Below, in pieces: positions 35,430-44,811 of a stretch of 64,000 nt of DNA. Every line of letters begins with the position of its first letter. Position 1 is the first letter of the stretch. Made by a program: the position numbers and the translations under genes. The notes under the pieces are model-generated. The model was given only the letters and a program-made list of their open reading frames with translations. It did no database searches and had not been told where the DNA came from. The stretch lies in assembly GCA_035551995.1 (NCBI GenBank), contig DASZME010000009.1, positions 1 through 64,000 on the forward strand, given 5' to 3'. Source of the stretch: RYN-428 sp035551995. Its GTDB lineage: Bacteria > Planctomycetota > Phycisphaerae > Tepidisphaerales > Tepidisphaeraceae.

Positions 35430-38123
35430 ATGGAAGATGTTCCACATTTGCATTTTCGTATCCGATCCATTGGCCGTCATGCGGGTCTGCTCCGTGTCAT
35501 GGCGGCCGGCGCAATGGTCTTGATTCTCAGCGCCTTTGCCCAGGCGGCGACTTCCGGCGCGAGGCTGGTCGTGCAGCCGGATCAGTTTAGCCTGATCGGC
35601 GCGGCGGCGGAGCATGGGTTGCTGGTTTCTCTGGTCGAGCCGGATGGCCGCACGACGGATGTCACGGCGAAATGCCGATTCACCAGCGACGCGCCGAAAA
35701 TCGCCGGGATCTCGTCGGACGCGGTCTGCCGGCCGATCGCAGACGGGCAGGCGGGAATCGTGATCGAGTTTGACGGCCTCACGACAAAGGCCGCCGTGAA
35801 CGTCTCTGACGCCACAAAAATTCTTCCCGCGTCTTTCCGGCAGGACGTGTTGCCGGTCTTGACCAAGACTGGATGCAACGCCGGGAGCTGTCACGGGAAA
35901 TTAGCCGGCCAGAACGGGTTTCGTTTGTCGTTGCGGGGGTATGCTCCGGAGTGGGATTACGATTCGTTGACCGCCGAACTGGAATCGCGGCGGATCGACT
36001 TCGCTCAGCCGGACAAGAGCCTGCTGCTGCGCAAGCCTTCGGGGCAGGTTCCTCACGAAGGTGGACGGCGGTTCGTGGAAGGATCGCGCTATTATAAGAC
36101 GATTTTGCAGTGGGTCGAGAATCGCTCGCCCGGCCCCGATCCCGCCGAATCGGACGCCGCGACGCTGGATGTGCTGCCGGGCAGCCGGCTGATGCGGGTC
36201 GGCGATACGCAGCAGTTGCTCGTCATCGCTCGCTGGGCCGACGGAACATCGCGCGATGTCACCTGGCTGTCGCAGTTTTTTTCCAACGATACATCGGTGC
36301 TTAGCGTGACCGAAAGCGGTCGGGTCAAGTCGCTTCGCAGCGGGGCGACGTCGGTTCGCGTTCACTTCCAGGGATTGGTTTCGGTCGTCAGCTTTACCAC
36401 GCCGTTCGATAATCACATTGACCCGGCGATGTTCGCGCAGAAAAACAACGACATCGACCGGGATGTTTTTGGACTGCTCGAATCATTGCGTCTTCCCCCG
36501 TCGCCGTTGTGCGACGACGCGACGTTTATCCGCCGGGCGTTTATCGACACGATCGGAACGCTGCCGGCGCCAAACGAGGTTCGGGATTTTCTGGCGGATT
36601 CGCGGAACGATAAGCGGTCGCGACTGGTGGACGTCCTGCTGCGACGGCCGGAATACGCCGAGTATTGGGCGTTGCAGTTCGGCGATCTTCTTCAAAACCG
36701 GCGCGAGCGCGATCACGACGCCCGCGGCGCCAAGGGCGTCCGGGCGATGCACGAGTGGCTTCGCGAGCAGGCCGCTAAAAATCGGCCGTGGGACCAGATG
36801 ACGCGCGACCTGCTGACCGGGACCGGCGATGCCGTTCACAACCCGCAGATCGGATATTTCATCGTTCTCATGGGGGAAAACCAGAAGGTCGAAGAATCCG
36901 ACGTCACGGATTCGGTGGCCCAGGCCTTTCTCGGCACGCGGATGGGATGCGCCCGGTGTCACAATCATCCGTTCGAGAAATATACGCAGGATGATTATTA
37001 CCATTTCGCCGCGTTCTTTTCGCGAACGACGCTTCGCCGGGCCGAGCCGAACAAGGGCGGCGTGACGTCGCTGCTGGCGTACAGCCGGGACGTGGAGCAG
37101 GTGCAGAAGCAGATGGATGACCTGGCGAAGAAAATCGCCGAGGCCGAGACAGAGGTTGTGGCGGGAAAACCGGCGGACGAGAAGAAACTGGAAGCGAATC
37201 TCGTTTCGCTTTTGGCTCGCGAGCAGGACTTATCGAAGGAGCGCGAACGCACGCAGGATCGCCCGGCCCAGGTGACTCAGCCGCGCACCGGCAAGCCGAT
37301 GGCGCCCCAGCCGCTGGATCGGTCGGCGACGGTGATTCCGCCCGGCCAGGACGCGCGGCAGGAACTGGCCGACTGGATCACCAATCCGAAGAACGACAAC
37401 TTCAGCGGCGCCATGGTCAATCGCCTGTGGAAGCATTTCATGGGGATGGGATTGGTGGAACCCGTCGACGACCTGCGGGCGAGCAATCCGCCGTCCGATC
37501 CGGCGTTGATGAAATCGCTGGAGGCGGAATTCGTCTCTCACGGCTACGACCTGAAGCACGTCATGCGGCTGATACTCAATTCCCGGACCTATCAATTGAG
37601 TTCGACCACGTCGCCGGAGAACGTAAAAGACCCGCACTTTTTCTCGCATTTTTATGCGCGCCGGCTGGAATCGGAAGTGATGGCCGACGCCGTGAGCGAC
37701 GTATCGGGCGTGCCGGCCGTCTATCCGGGATATCCGACGGGCCTGCGGGCCGTCCAACTCCCCGAACCGGCGGTCACCTCGTACTTCCTCACCCTCTTCG
37801 GCCGCTCCGAGCGCGTGACCGCGTGTGCATGCGAGAAGAGCGCCGAGGTCACTTTGCCGCAACTGCTCCACCTGAACAACGGCGACGACGTGCTTGACCG
37901 AATCGGTTCACCCAATGGCCGGCTGGCGAAGCTGCTGGCGGAAAAGAAGGATGACGCGCAGACGACCGACGAAATTTTCCTAACGGCATTCGGTCGCCCG
38001 CCCACCGATCCCGAACGCGCGACGGTGGAGAAAACATTGGCCGGCGGTGATCCGCGCGAAGACGTGTATCGTGATTTGATGTGGGCGCTTTTAAATTCAA
38101 CGGAGTTCGCGTTCAACCATTGA
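35430..38123 (+). CDS. DUF1549/DUF1553 protein with Ig-like and cytochrome-like domains
   Basis: An 897-residue exported protein typical of planctomycetes. A hydrophobic segment (MAAGAMVLILSAFAQA) is followed by an Ig-like (Big2) domain, a CNAGSCHG site as in cytochrome-like PSCyt modules, a second Big2-like domain, DUF1549 (DIDRDVFGLLESLRLPP onward), the conserved CARCHNHPFEKYTQDDYY, a coiled-coil linker, and DUF1553 (NRLWKHFMGMGLVEPVDD). It is divergent from the WD40/cytochrome gene and leads an operon with DUF1501 and PPC proteins. The family's biochemical role is unknown; links to sulfated polysaccharide use have been proposed. Confidence 0.88.
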   Translation: MEDVPHLHFRIRSIGRHAGLLRVMAAGAMVLILSAFAQAATSGARLVVQPDQFSLIGAAAEHGLLVSLVEPDGRTTDVTAKCRFTSDAPKIAGISSDAVCRPIADGQAGIVIEFDGLTTKAAVNVSDATKILPASFRQDVLPVLTKTGCNAGSCHGKLAGQNGFRLSLRGYAPEWDYDSLTAELESRRIDFAQPDKSLLLRKPSGQVPHEGGRRFVEGSRYYKTILQWVENRSPGPDPAESDAATLDVLPGSRLMRVGDTQQLLVIARWADGTSRDVTWLSQFFSNDTSVLSVTESGRVKSLRSGATSVRVHFQGLVSVVSFTTPFDNHIDPAMFAQKNNDIDRDVFGLLESLRLPPSPLCDDATFIRRAFIDTIGTLPAPNEVRDFLADSRNDKRSRLVDVLLRRPEYAEYWALQFGDLLQNRRERDHDARGAKGVRAMHEWLREQAAKNRPWDQMTRDLLTGTGDAVHNPQIGYFIVLMGENQKVEESDVTDSVAQAFLGTRMGCARCHNHPFEKYTQDDYYHFAAFFSRTTLRRAEPNKGGVTSLLAYSRDVEQVQKQMDDLAKKIAEAETEVVAGKPADEKKLEANLVSLLAREQDLSKERERTQDRPAQVTQPRTGKPMAPQPLDRSATVIPPGQDARQELADWITNPKNDNFSGAMVNRLWKHFMGMGLVEPVDDLRASNPPSDPALMKSLEAEFVSHGYDLKHVMRLILNSRTYQLSSTTSPENVKDPHFFSHFYARRLESEVMADAVSDVSGVPAVYPGYPTGLRAVQLPEPAVTSYFLTLFGRSERVTACACEKSAEVTLPQLLHLNNGDDVLDRIGSPNGRLAKLLAEKKDDAQTTDEIFLTAFGRPPTDPERATVEKTLAGGDPREDVYRDLMWALLNSTEFAFNH

Positions 38124-38161
38124 GCTTCGCTTGATGTAAAAAATGCGTTGGTCTTTCTTTG

Positions 38162-38206
38162 ATAGCCGCGGGCGGAATCCCGTGGAGTTTTTCCGCCCGC
38201 GGCTAT
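38162..38206. repeat. 16-bp perfect inverted repeat between DUF1549 and DUF1501 genes
   Basis: ATAGCCGCGGGCGGAA (38162-38177) pairs perfectly with 38191-38206 around a 13-base loop. No T-tract follows. It lies in the spacer of a likely operon, so it may attenuate or stabilise the mRNA, or be a dispersed palindrome. Confidence 0.75.
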
Positions 38207-38288
38207 GAAACTTGAGAGACAACGTCCGATTCGGCTCGCGGTTTCGGAAAAAATGAACGCCCCGCTTTCAGAAGATTGGAACTCAACG

Positions 38289-39629
38289 ATGTTTGACCTC
38301 TTTCTTAATCGATCAGCGACACGACTTTGCAGCGGCGCCACCCGCCGGGATTTTCTTCGCGTCGGCGGATTGGGCGTTTTGGGTCTTTCCCTCGCCGGCG
38401 CCCTCTCTCGGGAAAAAGCCGCGGCCGCGGAGATCAACGCCCGCCAGCCCCGCCCGCGCGCCAAGTCGATCATCATGGTTTACCTCGGCGGAGGAATGGC
38501 GCAAAACGATACCTTCGACCCCAAACCCGATATGCCCGAAGAAGTTCGCGGCAAATATAAAGCGATCCCCACCAGCGTCAGCGGCTTGTACATCACCGAA
38601 CTGCTCCCGAAGATGGCCCAGGTGATGGACAAGATCGCCGTCGTTCGGTCCGGCGTTCACAACAACATCAGCCATGAGGTGGCCTCCAACTGGGTGTTGT
38701 CCGGCCGGTTTGGATCGCCCTTCGGCGATTATCCGGGAATGGGCGCCGTGGTGGCGCACGAAATGGGATTTGCCGGCACTGTGCCGCCCTATGTCGCCGT
38801 TCCGAAAAATCCGGCTTTTTCGTGGGAACTGGGAAAAAGCGCCTACCTCGGCGGGCGCTTTGAATCGTTCCGGGCCGGCGATCCCAACGAGCCCAATTAC
38901 CGCGTTCCCGATCTGGGCCTGCGCCAGCCGCTCACTTCGCATGTGATCGATCGGCGCAAGACGCTGCTGCAAGCGGTCGATCATCTGGGCGCGCAGGTTC
39001 ATGGCAACGACCAGATGGCCACCTACGACGAATTTCAGCGAAAAGCCGCCGAGATGGTCTTATCTCCCAAGGCGCAGGCGGCTTTCGACATCGAAAAAGA
39101 AAAGACCGAATTGCGCGATTCCTACGGCCGTCACACCTTCGGCCAAAGCTGCCTGCTCGCTCGCCGGCTGATCGAGCGCGAGGCGCGCTTTGTGACGGTC
39201 AGCTTCAGCGGCTGGGACCATCATAAGAAGATCTTCCCGAGCCTCGATAAAAAGCTGCCGATGCTTGACCAGGGCTTATCGAGCCTGATTACGGACATGC
39301 ATGAGCGCGGCTTGATGGAAGATACGCTGCTCGTGATGCTGACCGATTTCGGGCGATCGCCGAAAGTGAACAAGGACGCCGGCCGCGATCACTGGGGCGA
39401 TGCCGCCTCGCTGCTCTTCGCCGGCGCCGGCGTCCGCGGCGGAAATGTGATCGGCTCGACCGACAAGGAAGGCGCTTACGTCACCGACCGCCCCTGCCGC
39501 CCCGCCGACGTCGCCCACACGATCTACTCCGCGATCGGAATCGATCCAAGAAAACAGCTCATCACGCCCGAAGGCCGGCCCGTCGCGATATTGAACGAAG
39601 GCGCAATCATCGACGAGTTGTATTCATAA
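38289..39629 (+). CDS. DUF1501 protein with Tat signal
   Basis: A 446-residue protein of the sulfatase-like DUF1501 family. It begins FLNRSATRLCSGATRRDFLR, with a twin-arginine RRDFLRVGG and a hydrophobic core, so export by the Tat route is likely. Conserved segments include MVYLGGGMAQNDTFDPKPD, DFGRSPKVNKDAGRDHWG and the C-terminal DVAHTIYSAIGIDP. The family resembles alkaline-phosphatase-fold hydrolases, and its substrate is unknown. The frame is open to 38205, but 38289 gives the usual family start. It overlaps the PPC gene by one base (TAATG). Confidence 0.88.
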   Translation: MFDLFLNRSATRLCSGATRRDFLRVGGLGVLGLSLAGALSREKAAAAEINARQPRPRAKSIIMVYLGGGMAQNDTFDPKPDMPEEVRGKYKAIPTSVSGLYITELLPKMAQVMDKIAVVRSGVHNNISHEVASNWVLSGRFGSPFGDYPGMGAVVAHEMGFAGTVPPYVAVPKNPAFSWELGKSAYLGGRFESFRAGDPNEPNYRVPDLGLRQPLTSHVIDRRKTLLQAVDHLGAQVHGNDQMATYDEFQRKAAEMVLSPKAQAAFDIEKEKTELRDSYGRHTFGQSCLLARRLIEREARFVTVSFSGWDHHKKIFPSLDKKLPMLDQGLSSLITDMHERGLMEDTLLVMLTDFGRSPKVNKDAGRDHWGDAASLLFAGAGVRGGNVIGSTDKEGAYVTDRPCRPADVAHTIYSAIGIDPRKQLITPEGRPVAILNEGAIIDELYS

Positions 39630-40429
39630 TGAACGCGCACCGGATGACACCGCCCACCCTCCGTACTTTCTCCGCCACCGTTGTCATTTGCGGCCTCCTT
39701 CTCGGCAGCCTGTGGGCGAAGGACAAGGCGCCCGAACCGGCCAACAAGCCCCCCCGCATCGTGATGATCGTCCCGTTGGGCATCGCTCGCGGCGTCACCG
39801 CCAAAGTCATCATCCGCGGCGTCGCCCTCGATTCCGCGACCGAAGTTCATGCCACGGCGGAGGGCACGGACATCCCCATTCAGATCAAGTCCAAGGGAAA
39901 AGCGGAAGTGATTAAAGACGCCCCTCCGGAAAAGATGGGCGATACGCAGGTTGAAGTCGAACTCAAAATCCCCGTCGATAGTTCGGCCAACGAGGCGGCC
40001 ATCACCGTCACCACGCCCAACGGCACATCCGAGCCTCACTCGCTGCGGCTATTCGACCCAGCCGACTTGACGGTCGAAAAAGAGCCAAACGGCGCCTTCG
40101 CCACCGCCCAGGAAGTCACCGCTTCCACCACCGTTCAAGGCTCAATCTCTCCCGAAAATGACGTGGACGTGGTGAAGATCACCGGCAAGGCGGGGCAAAA
40201 AGTGTCCGCCGAGATATTTGCCGCCAGGCTTGGGTCTGCTCTGGATTCGCTTTTAACGCTTTATGACGAACAGGGCCATGCGGTGGCGACAAACGACGAT
40301 TCTGAAACCGCCGACTCGGCGATTCGATTGTCGCTTCCGCACGACGGCGTCTATTTCCTGAGTCTGACCGACGCCAACGGCAAAGGTGGCGTGATGTTTC
40401 CCTACCTGCTGAGAATTAACCTGAAATGA
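39629..40429 (+). CDS. Secreted protein with pre-peptidase C-terminal (PPC) domain
   Basis: A 266-residue exported protein. A signal peptide (FSATVVICGLLLGSLWA) is followed by an Ig-like domain (about residues 40-145) and a PPC domain that begins TVEKEPNGAFATAQEV and ends with YFLSLTDANGKGG. PPC domains are beta-sandwiches found on secreted peptidases and planctomycete surface proteins. Its start shares one base with the DUF1501 stop, indicating translational coupling. Confidence 0.82.
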   Translation: MNAHRMTPPTLRTFSATVVICGLLLGSLWAKDKAPEPANKPPRIVMIVPLGIARGVTAKVIIRGVALDSATEVHATAEGTDIPIQIKSKGKAEVIKDAPPEKMGDTQVEVELKIPVDSSANEAAITVTTPNGTSEPHSLRLFDPADLTVEKEPNGAFATAQEVTASTTVQGSISPENDVDVVKITGKAGQKVSAEIFAARLGSALDSLLTLYDEQGHAVATNDDSETADSAIRLSLPHDGVYFLSLTDANGKGGVMFPYLLRINLK

Positions 40430-40693
40430 CTCTGAGGTTTCGATCTGGCGTACCGAGCAATGAATGAAACAAACGCCCCGCACGCGCGGACGCGAAATAA
40501 AATAAGACGCTACGGCAAACTGAGAAATGCCCCAACTATAAACGCCATGGTGTGCTGTTGGATTCTGCTGGATTCGCGCCGAGCCTGTGAACTTTTTTCG
40601 TAATGCAGGCATCTCGCCTGGGGCCCCGGCGAAAGAGCACGGGCGCGGTCGCTGGGGTAGCGACACTTCGCCTGGGAATATGAACTCTCTTTT

Positions 40694-42154
40694 ATGCACT
40701 CCTTCCATGTCAGGAGGCTCGTGCGCGCGCAATCAAACGCAATATTCGCCGCCGAAATGTTCGTCGCGCTGGCGGCCGCTTTCGCCGGCGGCGCGGAGCA
40801 ACCGCCGTCGGCGAAAAATATAACGGCCACGTATCCGGCCACGCTCGTCGAACCGCTGAAATTTCATGATGAACGCATAGAGGTAACCGAAGCCGGCACG
40901 TTACGGCGGCGGTATCGCATATGGGGTGATTTTCCCGCCGAAATGGCGGCATGGAAAGCGGTGGCGGACGAGCGAAACAAACAAGCGCATGCGCCGCCGC
41001 GCACCTTTCGACTTGGATGCGTTTTTCTGAAGAACGCCGAGATCCTGTGTCCGGACCTGCCCGGAATGGACGGCAACGCGCTTGCGGCGACGTATACAAC
41101 ACCGGCGTACTTTACGACCGAAATGCGGGAACACACTGCACCGGAATTCGGCGATTTTGTCTATGCGTTTACCGGCGGCGCCGTGCGATGCGAGTGGGTT
41201 TTTCAGACGCTCGAAGGACTCAAGTGGACATCGCCCGGCACGACGCCGGAGTGGGGTTGCCAGCCGCGCGCCATCGGCGACCAACTGCAAAAGTCGCTCG
41301 TCAAATATGCCGACGCCCACATCGATATGTGGGTCTGGTGCGCGGGGAGGCCCAGGACGCTCAACGGGCCGCCCCGACAGCGAATTCCAGGCCCTCCCTT
41401 CGGCATCAGCTATACGCAGTGGCAATTGTTCGGCGGATATAACGTGGCCGTCTGCGCGCCCTCTTTGCCGCTGTTGGTGCACGAGGTAAACCATCGCTAT
41501 CTCGATAATCTTAATGCCATCGAGGGGGTGCAACTGACGCAGTTTCATGGGCTGGCCAGAATGGGATATGAGCCGGGCGATCTTGGCTATGCCGACCTGC
41601 TGGCGACTTATCGCAGCGTCTATCTGCACATCATCCGGCCGTCGATGTGGCGGCGTTTCTCGCTCACGGGACCGCCGTCGACCAAGCCGGAGCCGTTTTC
41701 CGGGAAATTGTACCGCTGGGCGGATGTCAGCGACGACTGCTGGTTTCGCCTGCCATTGCTGGCCGAGGCCGATCTCGCCAAACTCACCGGTTTGCCCACC
41801 CTGAAGATCACGGCGGATCGTAACACGCGGCGCCGACAGTTTACCGTGTCGGCTTGCGATCGAGCGATGCTCCGCTCACCGTACGCCGAAAGCGCGGGCG
41901 ACAAAGCCACTGCGCTAAACAACGTGCTATCGCTCGCCACCGAATCCTGCGCCGTCCTTCGCACGGCAACGGGCCATTGGCTGATCGTGCGGCCGGAAGT
42001 CGCCGACGTGTATGTGGAAATGCGAAGTCTCCACGGCCGAGGGGCGCCGCTCGATGTCGCGGGCTGGCTGAATGACGGCGTGTGCCCATTGCTCGTATTG
42101 CGGGCCCCGCCCGATCTTGCGATCCCGGCCAATGAGGTGGGATATTTTCGTTAG
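40694..42154 (+). CDS. Unrecognised secreted protein with HExxH motif
   Basis: A 486-residue protein with a hydrophobic N-terminal segment (AIFAAEMFVALAAAFAGGAE) as a likely signal. The motif LLVHEVNHRYLDNLNAIE contains HEVNH, the HExxH of zinc metallopeptidases, with an acidic residue downstream as possible third ligand. The rest is aromatic-rich and matches no family I know. Metallopeptidase activity is inferred from the motif only. The 264 bases upstream hold no gene. Confidence 0.6.
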   Translation: MHSFHVRRLVRAQSNAIFAAEMFVALAAAFAGGAEQPPSAKNITATYPATLVEPLKFHDERIEVTEAGTLRRRYRIWGDFPAEMAAWKAVADERNKQAHAPPRTFRLGCVFLKNAEILCPDLPGMDGNALAATYTTPAYFTTEMREHTAPEFGDFVYAFTGGAVRCEWVFQTLEGLKWTSPGTTPEWGCQPRAIGDQLQKSLVKYADAHIDMWVWCAGRPRTLNGPPRQRIPGPPFGISYTQWQLFGGYNVAVCAPSLPLLVHEVNHRYLDNLNAIEGVQLTQFHGLARMGYEPGDLGYADLLATYRSVYLHIIRPSMWRRFSLTGPPSTKPEPFSGKLYRWADVSDDCWFRLPLLAEADLAKLTGLPTLKITADRNTRRRQFTVSACDRAMLRSPYAESAGDKATALNNVLSLATESCAVLRTATGHWLIVRPEVADVYVEMRSLHGRGAPLDVAGWLNDGVCPLLVLRAPPDLAIPANEVGYFR

Positions 42155-42257
42155 CGATTTCGATTGAGCACGCTTATCGCCGTCAAGCCGCTCGCTCTGA
42201 ATTGAGGGGGATGGGCTGGGCCTGCAATGCCAATGCTCGGACCCAGGGGAGTCGTTC

Positions 42258-42365
42258 TTAAACGAGGTTGACCTCGGCGTCGATGTGGTACTTGCCGGTG
42301 AAATCCGCGAACTGTTATACGACGACTGACGTGCCGTCGGCGCCGTCGATTGAGCGGCGCCGGCG
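42258..42365 (-). pseudogene. Possible gene remnant downstream of proB
   Basis: The reverse strand from the end of proB reads SIDGADGTSVVV, a TAA stop, then QFADFTGKYHIDAEVNLV and a second stop at 42258-42260. The residues look like real protein (a C-terminal fragment), but there is an internal stop and no start. No family was recognised. Confidence 0.2.
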
Positions 42366-43481
42366 TTACATCAGCACCAGGTTATCCCGATGCACGACCT
42401 CGTCATACGCCCCGCCGCCGAGGGCGATTCTAACGTCGTGCGTTTTCTTGCCGCGGATTCGCTCGATGTCCGCCGAAGCGTAATTCGATAACCCGCGAGC
42501 GATCACCGCGCCGTCCGGCGCGTGAACGGCGACCAAGTCGCCACGCTCAAACTCCCCCGCCACGCTGATAATCCCGGCGGGAAGAAGGCTCTTGTTTTTC
42601 TCGACCAGCGCACGGACGGCGCCGTCGTCGACGACGATGGTTCCCGCCGGGCGGGCGCTGCCGATCCAGCGGCTTCTCGACGAGATTTTCTTACCGGCGG
42701 GGGCGAAGAGGGTGCCGAGTTCTTCGCCGTCCAATAGACGGGGAAGAATGTTTTCCGTTCTGCCGTTGGCGACGATCATCACTTCGCCGTAGTCGGTCAC
42801 CTGCCGGGCGGCTTCCAACTTGGAATTAAAGCCCCCTTTGCCCAGGGCGCTTTTCTCGGCTCGCACCAGTTCACGGGCGGCGTCGACGTGTTCGATCAGG
42901 CGGACCGATTTTCCGGCCGAATCGAGAATGCCGTCGACGACGCTCAAGAGCACCAGTAAATCGGCGCGCAATGCGTGAGCGACAAGGGCAGCGAGGATAT
43001 CGTTGTCGCCGAAGGTGATTTTGACCAATTCATCGGTGCTGACGGTGTCGTTTTCGTTGATGATCGGGACGGCGCCGAGCTCATGGATGGCGCCGATGGT
43101 GTTGCGGAGGTTGAGAAAACGGGTACGGTCATCGACGTCCTCGCGCGTCAGCAGAATTTGCGCTACGGAAATTCGATGCGGGGCGAACGCGGCCGCCCAA
43201 ACATCCATCAACCTGCGTTGCCCGACGGCCGCGACCGCCTGCAGTTTGGCAAGATCGGTTGGACGTTTGGGTAGAGCGAGTTCTCGCACGCCCGCGCCGA
43301 TAGCGCCGGAACTTACAACGGCGATGCGGATGCCGCGCTCGCGCAAAATAGCGACTTGACTGGCAATATTTGCGATGAAAGCGGCATCCAGCCACCCTTC
43401 CTTGTCGGAAAGCGATTGTGTGCCGAGCTTGATGACGGCAGTGCGGATCGATTGCAGATAATGATTTCGCGTTTGGTTCAT
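42366..43481 (-). CDS. proB: Glutamate 5-kinase
   Basis: A 371-residue enzyme for the first step of proline synthesis, phosphorylating glutamate. Kinase motifs are AVIKLGTQSLSD, VVSSGAIGAGVREL, NENDTVSTDELVKITFGDND and KGGFNSKLEAAR; a PUA domain follows (AGTIVVDDGAVRALVEKNKS, then GVIARGLSNYAS-like residues). Length is normal for the two-domain form. The ATG at 43481 matches the family start; the frame is open to 43658. proA is not adjacent. Confidence 0.95.
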   Translation of the reverse strand: MNQTRNHYLQSIRTAVIKLGTQSLSDKEGWLDAAFIANIASQVAILRERGIRIAVVSSGAIGAGVRELALPKRPTDLAKLQAVAAVGQRRLMDVWAAAFAPHRISVAQILLTREDVDDRTRFLNLRNTIGAIHELGAVPIINENDTVSTDELVKITFGDNDILAALVAHALRADLLVLLSVVDGILDSAGKSVRLIEHVDAARELVRAEKSALGKGGFNSKLEAARQVTDYGEVMIVANGRTENILPRLLDGEELGTLFAPAGKKISSRSRWIGSARPAGTIVVDDGAVRALVEKNKSLLPAGIISVAGEFERGDLVAVHAPDGAVIARGLSNYASADIERIRGKKTHDVRIALGGGAYDEVVHRDNLVLM

Positions 43482-43714
43482 GAATTTTCGCCCACCGTTT
43501 TGGGCCGGGACGTCTAGTTTACATTTTTCAGCCGCAAGATCGACGTTCGATAAAAGATTGCGCCTGGCCCTGCGATTGCCGTCTTTCGAATTTCGGTGAA
43601 AAGGGATTGACCAAATCCCCTGTGGTTGCAGGACTTGCCGCGATTTTGCGTTACACAATAACGCCTCTCGCTCATGTTAAAATGGATAAAGAAATTTTGG
43701 GGTCAATCCGATAG

Positions 43715-44611
43715 ATGAAGCAGACGCAAGTTATCCAGTTTAACATGCGAACGGATTCAGTTGTGGCAGGGACGCCGCGAATTGTTAGAGGCGCCGACGT
43801 GCGGGAAAGCACGGCGCGTCTCGGAGAAGCGACCATGACACCTGCCAACGACCCGATCGTCAATCTTGCCCGTTTGTATCTTGAGCCGCTGCTGGCCGGC
43901 GACCGAAGCGCGTGCCGGAATTTAGTGGACGCCGCCGTCAAAGGCGGGCTGGACGCCCAGACGTTGCTCACGAAATTGGTATGGCCGACGATGGAGCTTC
44001 TTCAATCGCTCTACCGTGAAGATCGTGTGAGCATCGCGAGCCTGAATCTGGCCACCCGCTTGAATCGGTCGATCACCGATCAATTGTGCGCGAAGCTGGA
44101 ACGCAGCCCGTCGAACGGCAAGAACGTGCTGATCTTCTGCGGCGACGATGAGCCTGAAGAACTTGGCGGCCAAATCTGCGCCGATCTGTTCGAAGCCGAC
44201 GGCTATGTCGTTCGCTTCGCCGGCGGCGGCGTGCCGGAAGACGAAGTTCTCAAACTCATCGGCGATACCCGTCCCGATCTTCTGATCATGTTCGGCACCC
44301 TCCCCGCCGGCGTTCCGATGGTCCGCAAGCTGGTCGATTATCTTCGTGAGGTCAACAGCTGTCCGAACATGCAGATTATGTGTTGCGGCGGAATCTACAA
44401 GCGCGCCGAGGGCCTTGCCGAGGAGATCGGCGCCGACCTCTACGCCCCCGACGCCGCCGAGGCGGTGCAGGTGGCCAGGGAGCAATCGACTCGCAAGGCG
44501 ACGGTCGATCAACAGACCGTCGGCCGCACCCGGCGGATTCGCAAAGCCGCCGCCCGCAAGGAAAAGCAGTTGGGCGGATTCGATGAGCCGCGAATCGCCG
44601 AAGCAGTGTGA
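43715..44611 (+). CDS. B12-binding-like domain protein lacking the cobalamin His
   Basis: A 298-residue protein. Residues about 48-130 are a helical B12-binding_2-like region (LEPLLAGDRSACRNLVDAA). Residues about 135-250 form a Rossmann-like B12-binding domain (VLIFCGDDEPEELGGQICA, GYVVRFAGGGVPEDEVL, RPDLLIMFGT). The usual DxHxxG is replaced by DEPEELGG, so the lower-ligand histidine is missing. A basic tail (RTRRIRKAAARKEKQ) follows. It may bind another ligand or act in regulation, as in MerR/CarH-related proteins. The start is one of several ATGs. Confidence 0.7.
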   Translation: MKQTQVIQFNMRTDSVVAGTPRIVRGADVRESTARLGEATMTPANDPIVNLARLYLEPLLAGDRSACRNLVDAAVKGGLDAQTLLTKLVWPTMELLQSLYREDRVSIASLNLATRLNRSITDQLCAKLERSPSNGKNVLIFCGDDEPEELGGQICADLFEADGYVVRFAGGGVPEDEVLKLIGDTRPDLLIMFGTLPAGVPMVRKLVDYLREVNSCPNMQIMCCGGIYKRAEGLAEEIGADLYAPDAAEAVQVAREQSTRKATVDQQTVGRTRRIRKAAARKEKQLGGFDEPRIAEAV

Positions 44612-44666
44612 AGTGGGCGGATGAATTTGAAATTTGAAATCCGCAATCCGAATCCGTATTCAAAGT

Positions 44667-44718
44667 GATGACTGAAACGTGACAAGTGAAGGCGATCTCC
44701 TGTCACGGTTCAGTCATC
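44667..44718. repeat. 18-bp inverted repeat between convergent genes
   Basis: GATGACTGAAACGTGACA (44667-44684) pairs with 44701-44718 with a single mismatch and a 16-base loop. It lies between the convergent B12-like and aldo-keto reductase genes, where a bidirectional terminator might be expected, but no T-run follows on either strand. Confidence 0.6.
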
Positions 44719-44811
44719 GCGATTGGGTCGATGCGACGCCGAGTTTTCGGAACTCGGCGAGCCTTCCGGAGTTTGAATTTCGAGTTTCGCATGGCGCCGC
44801 CAGGCTGGCAT

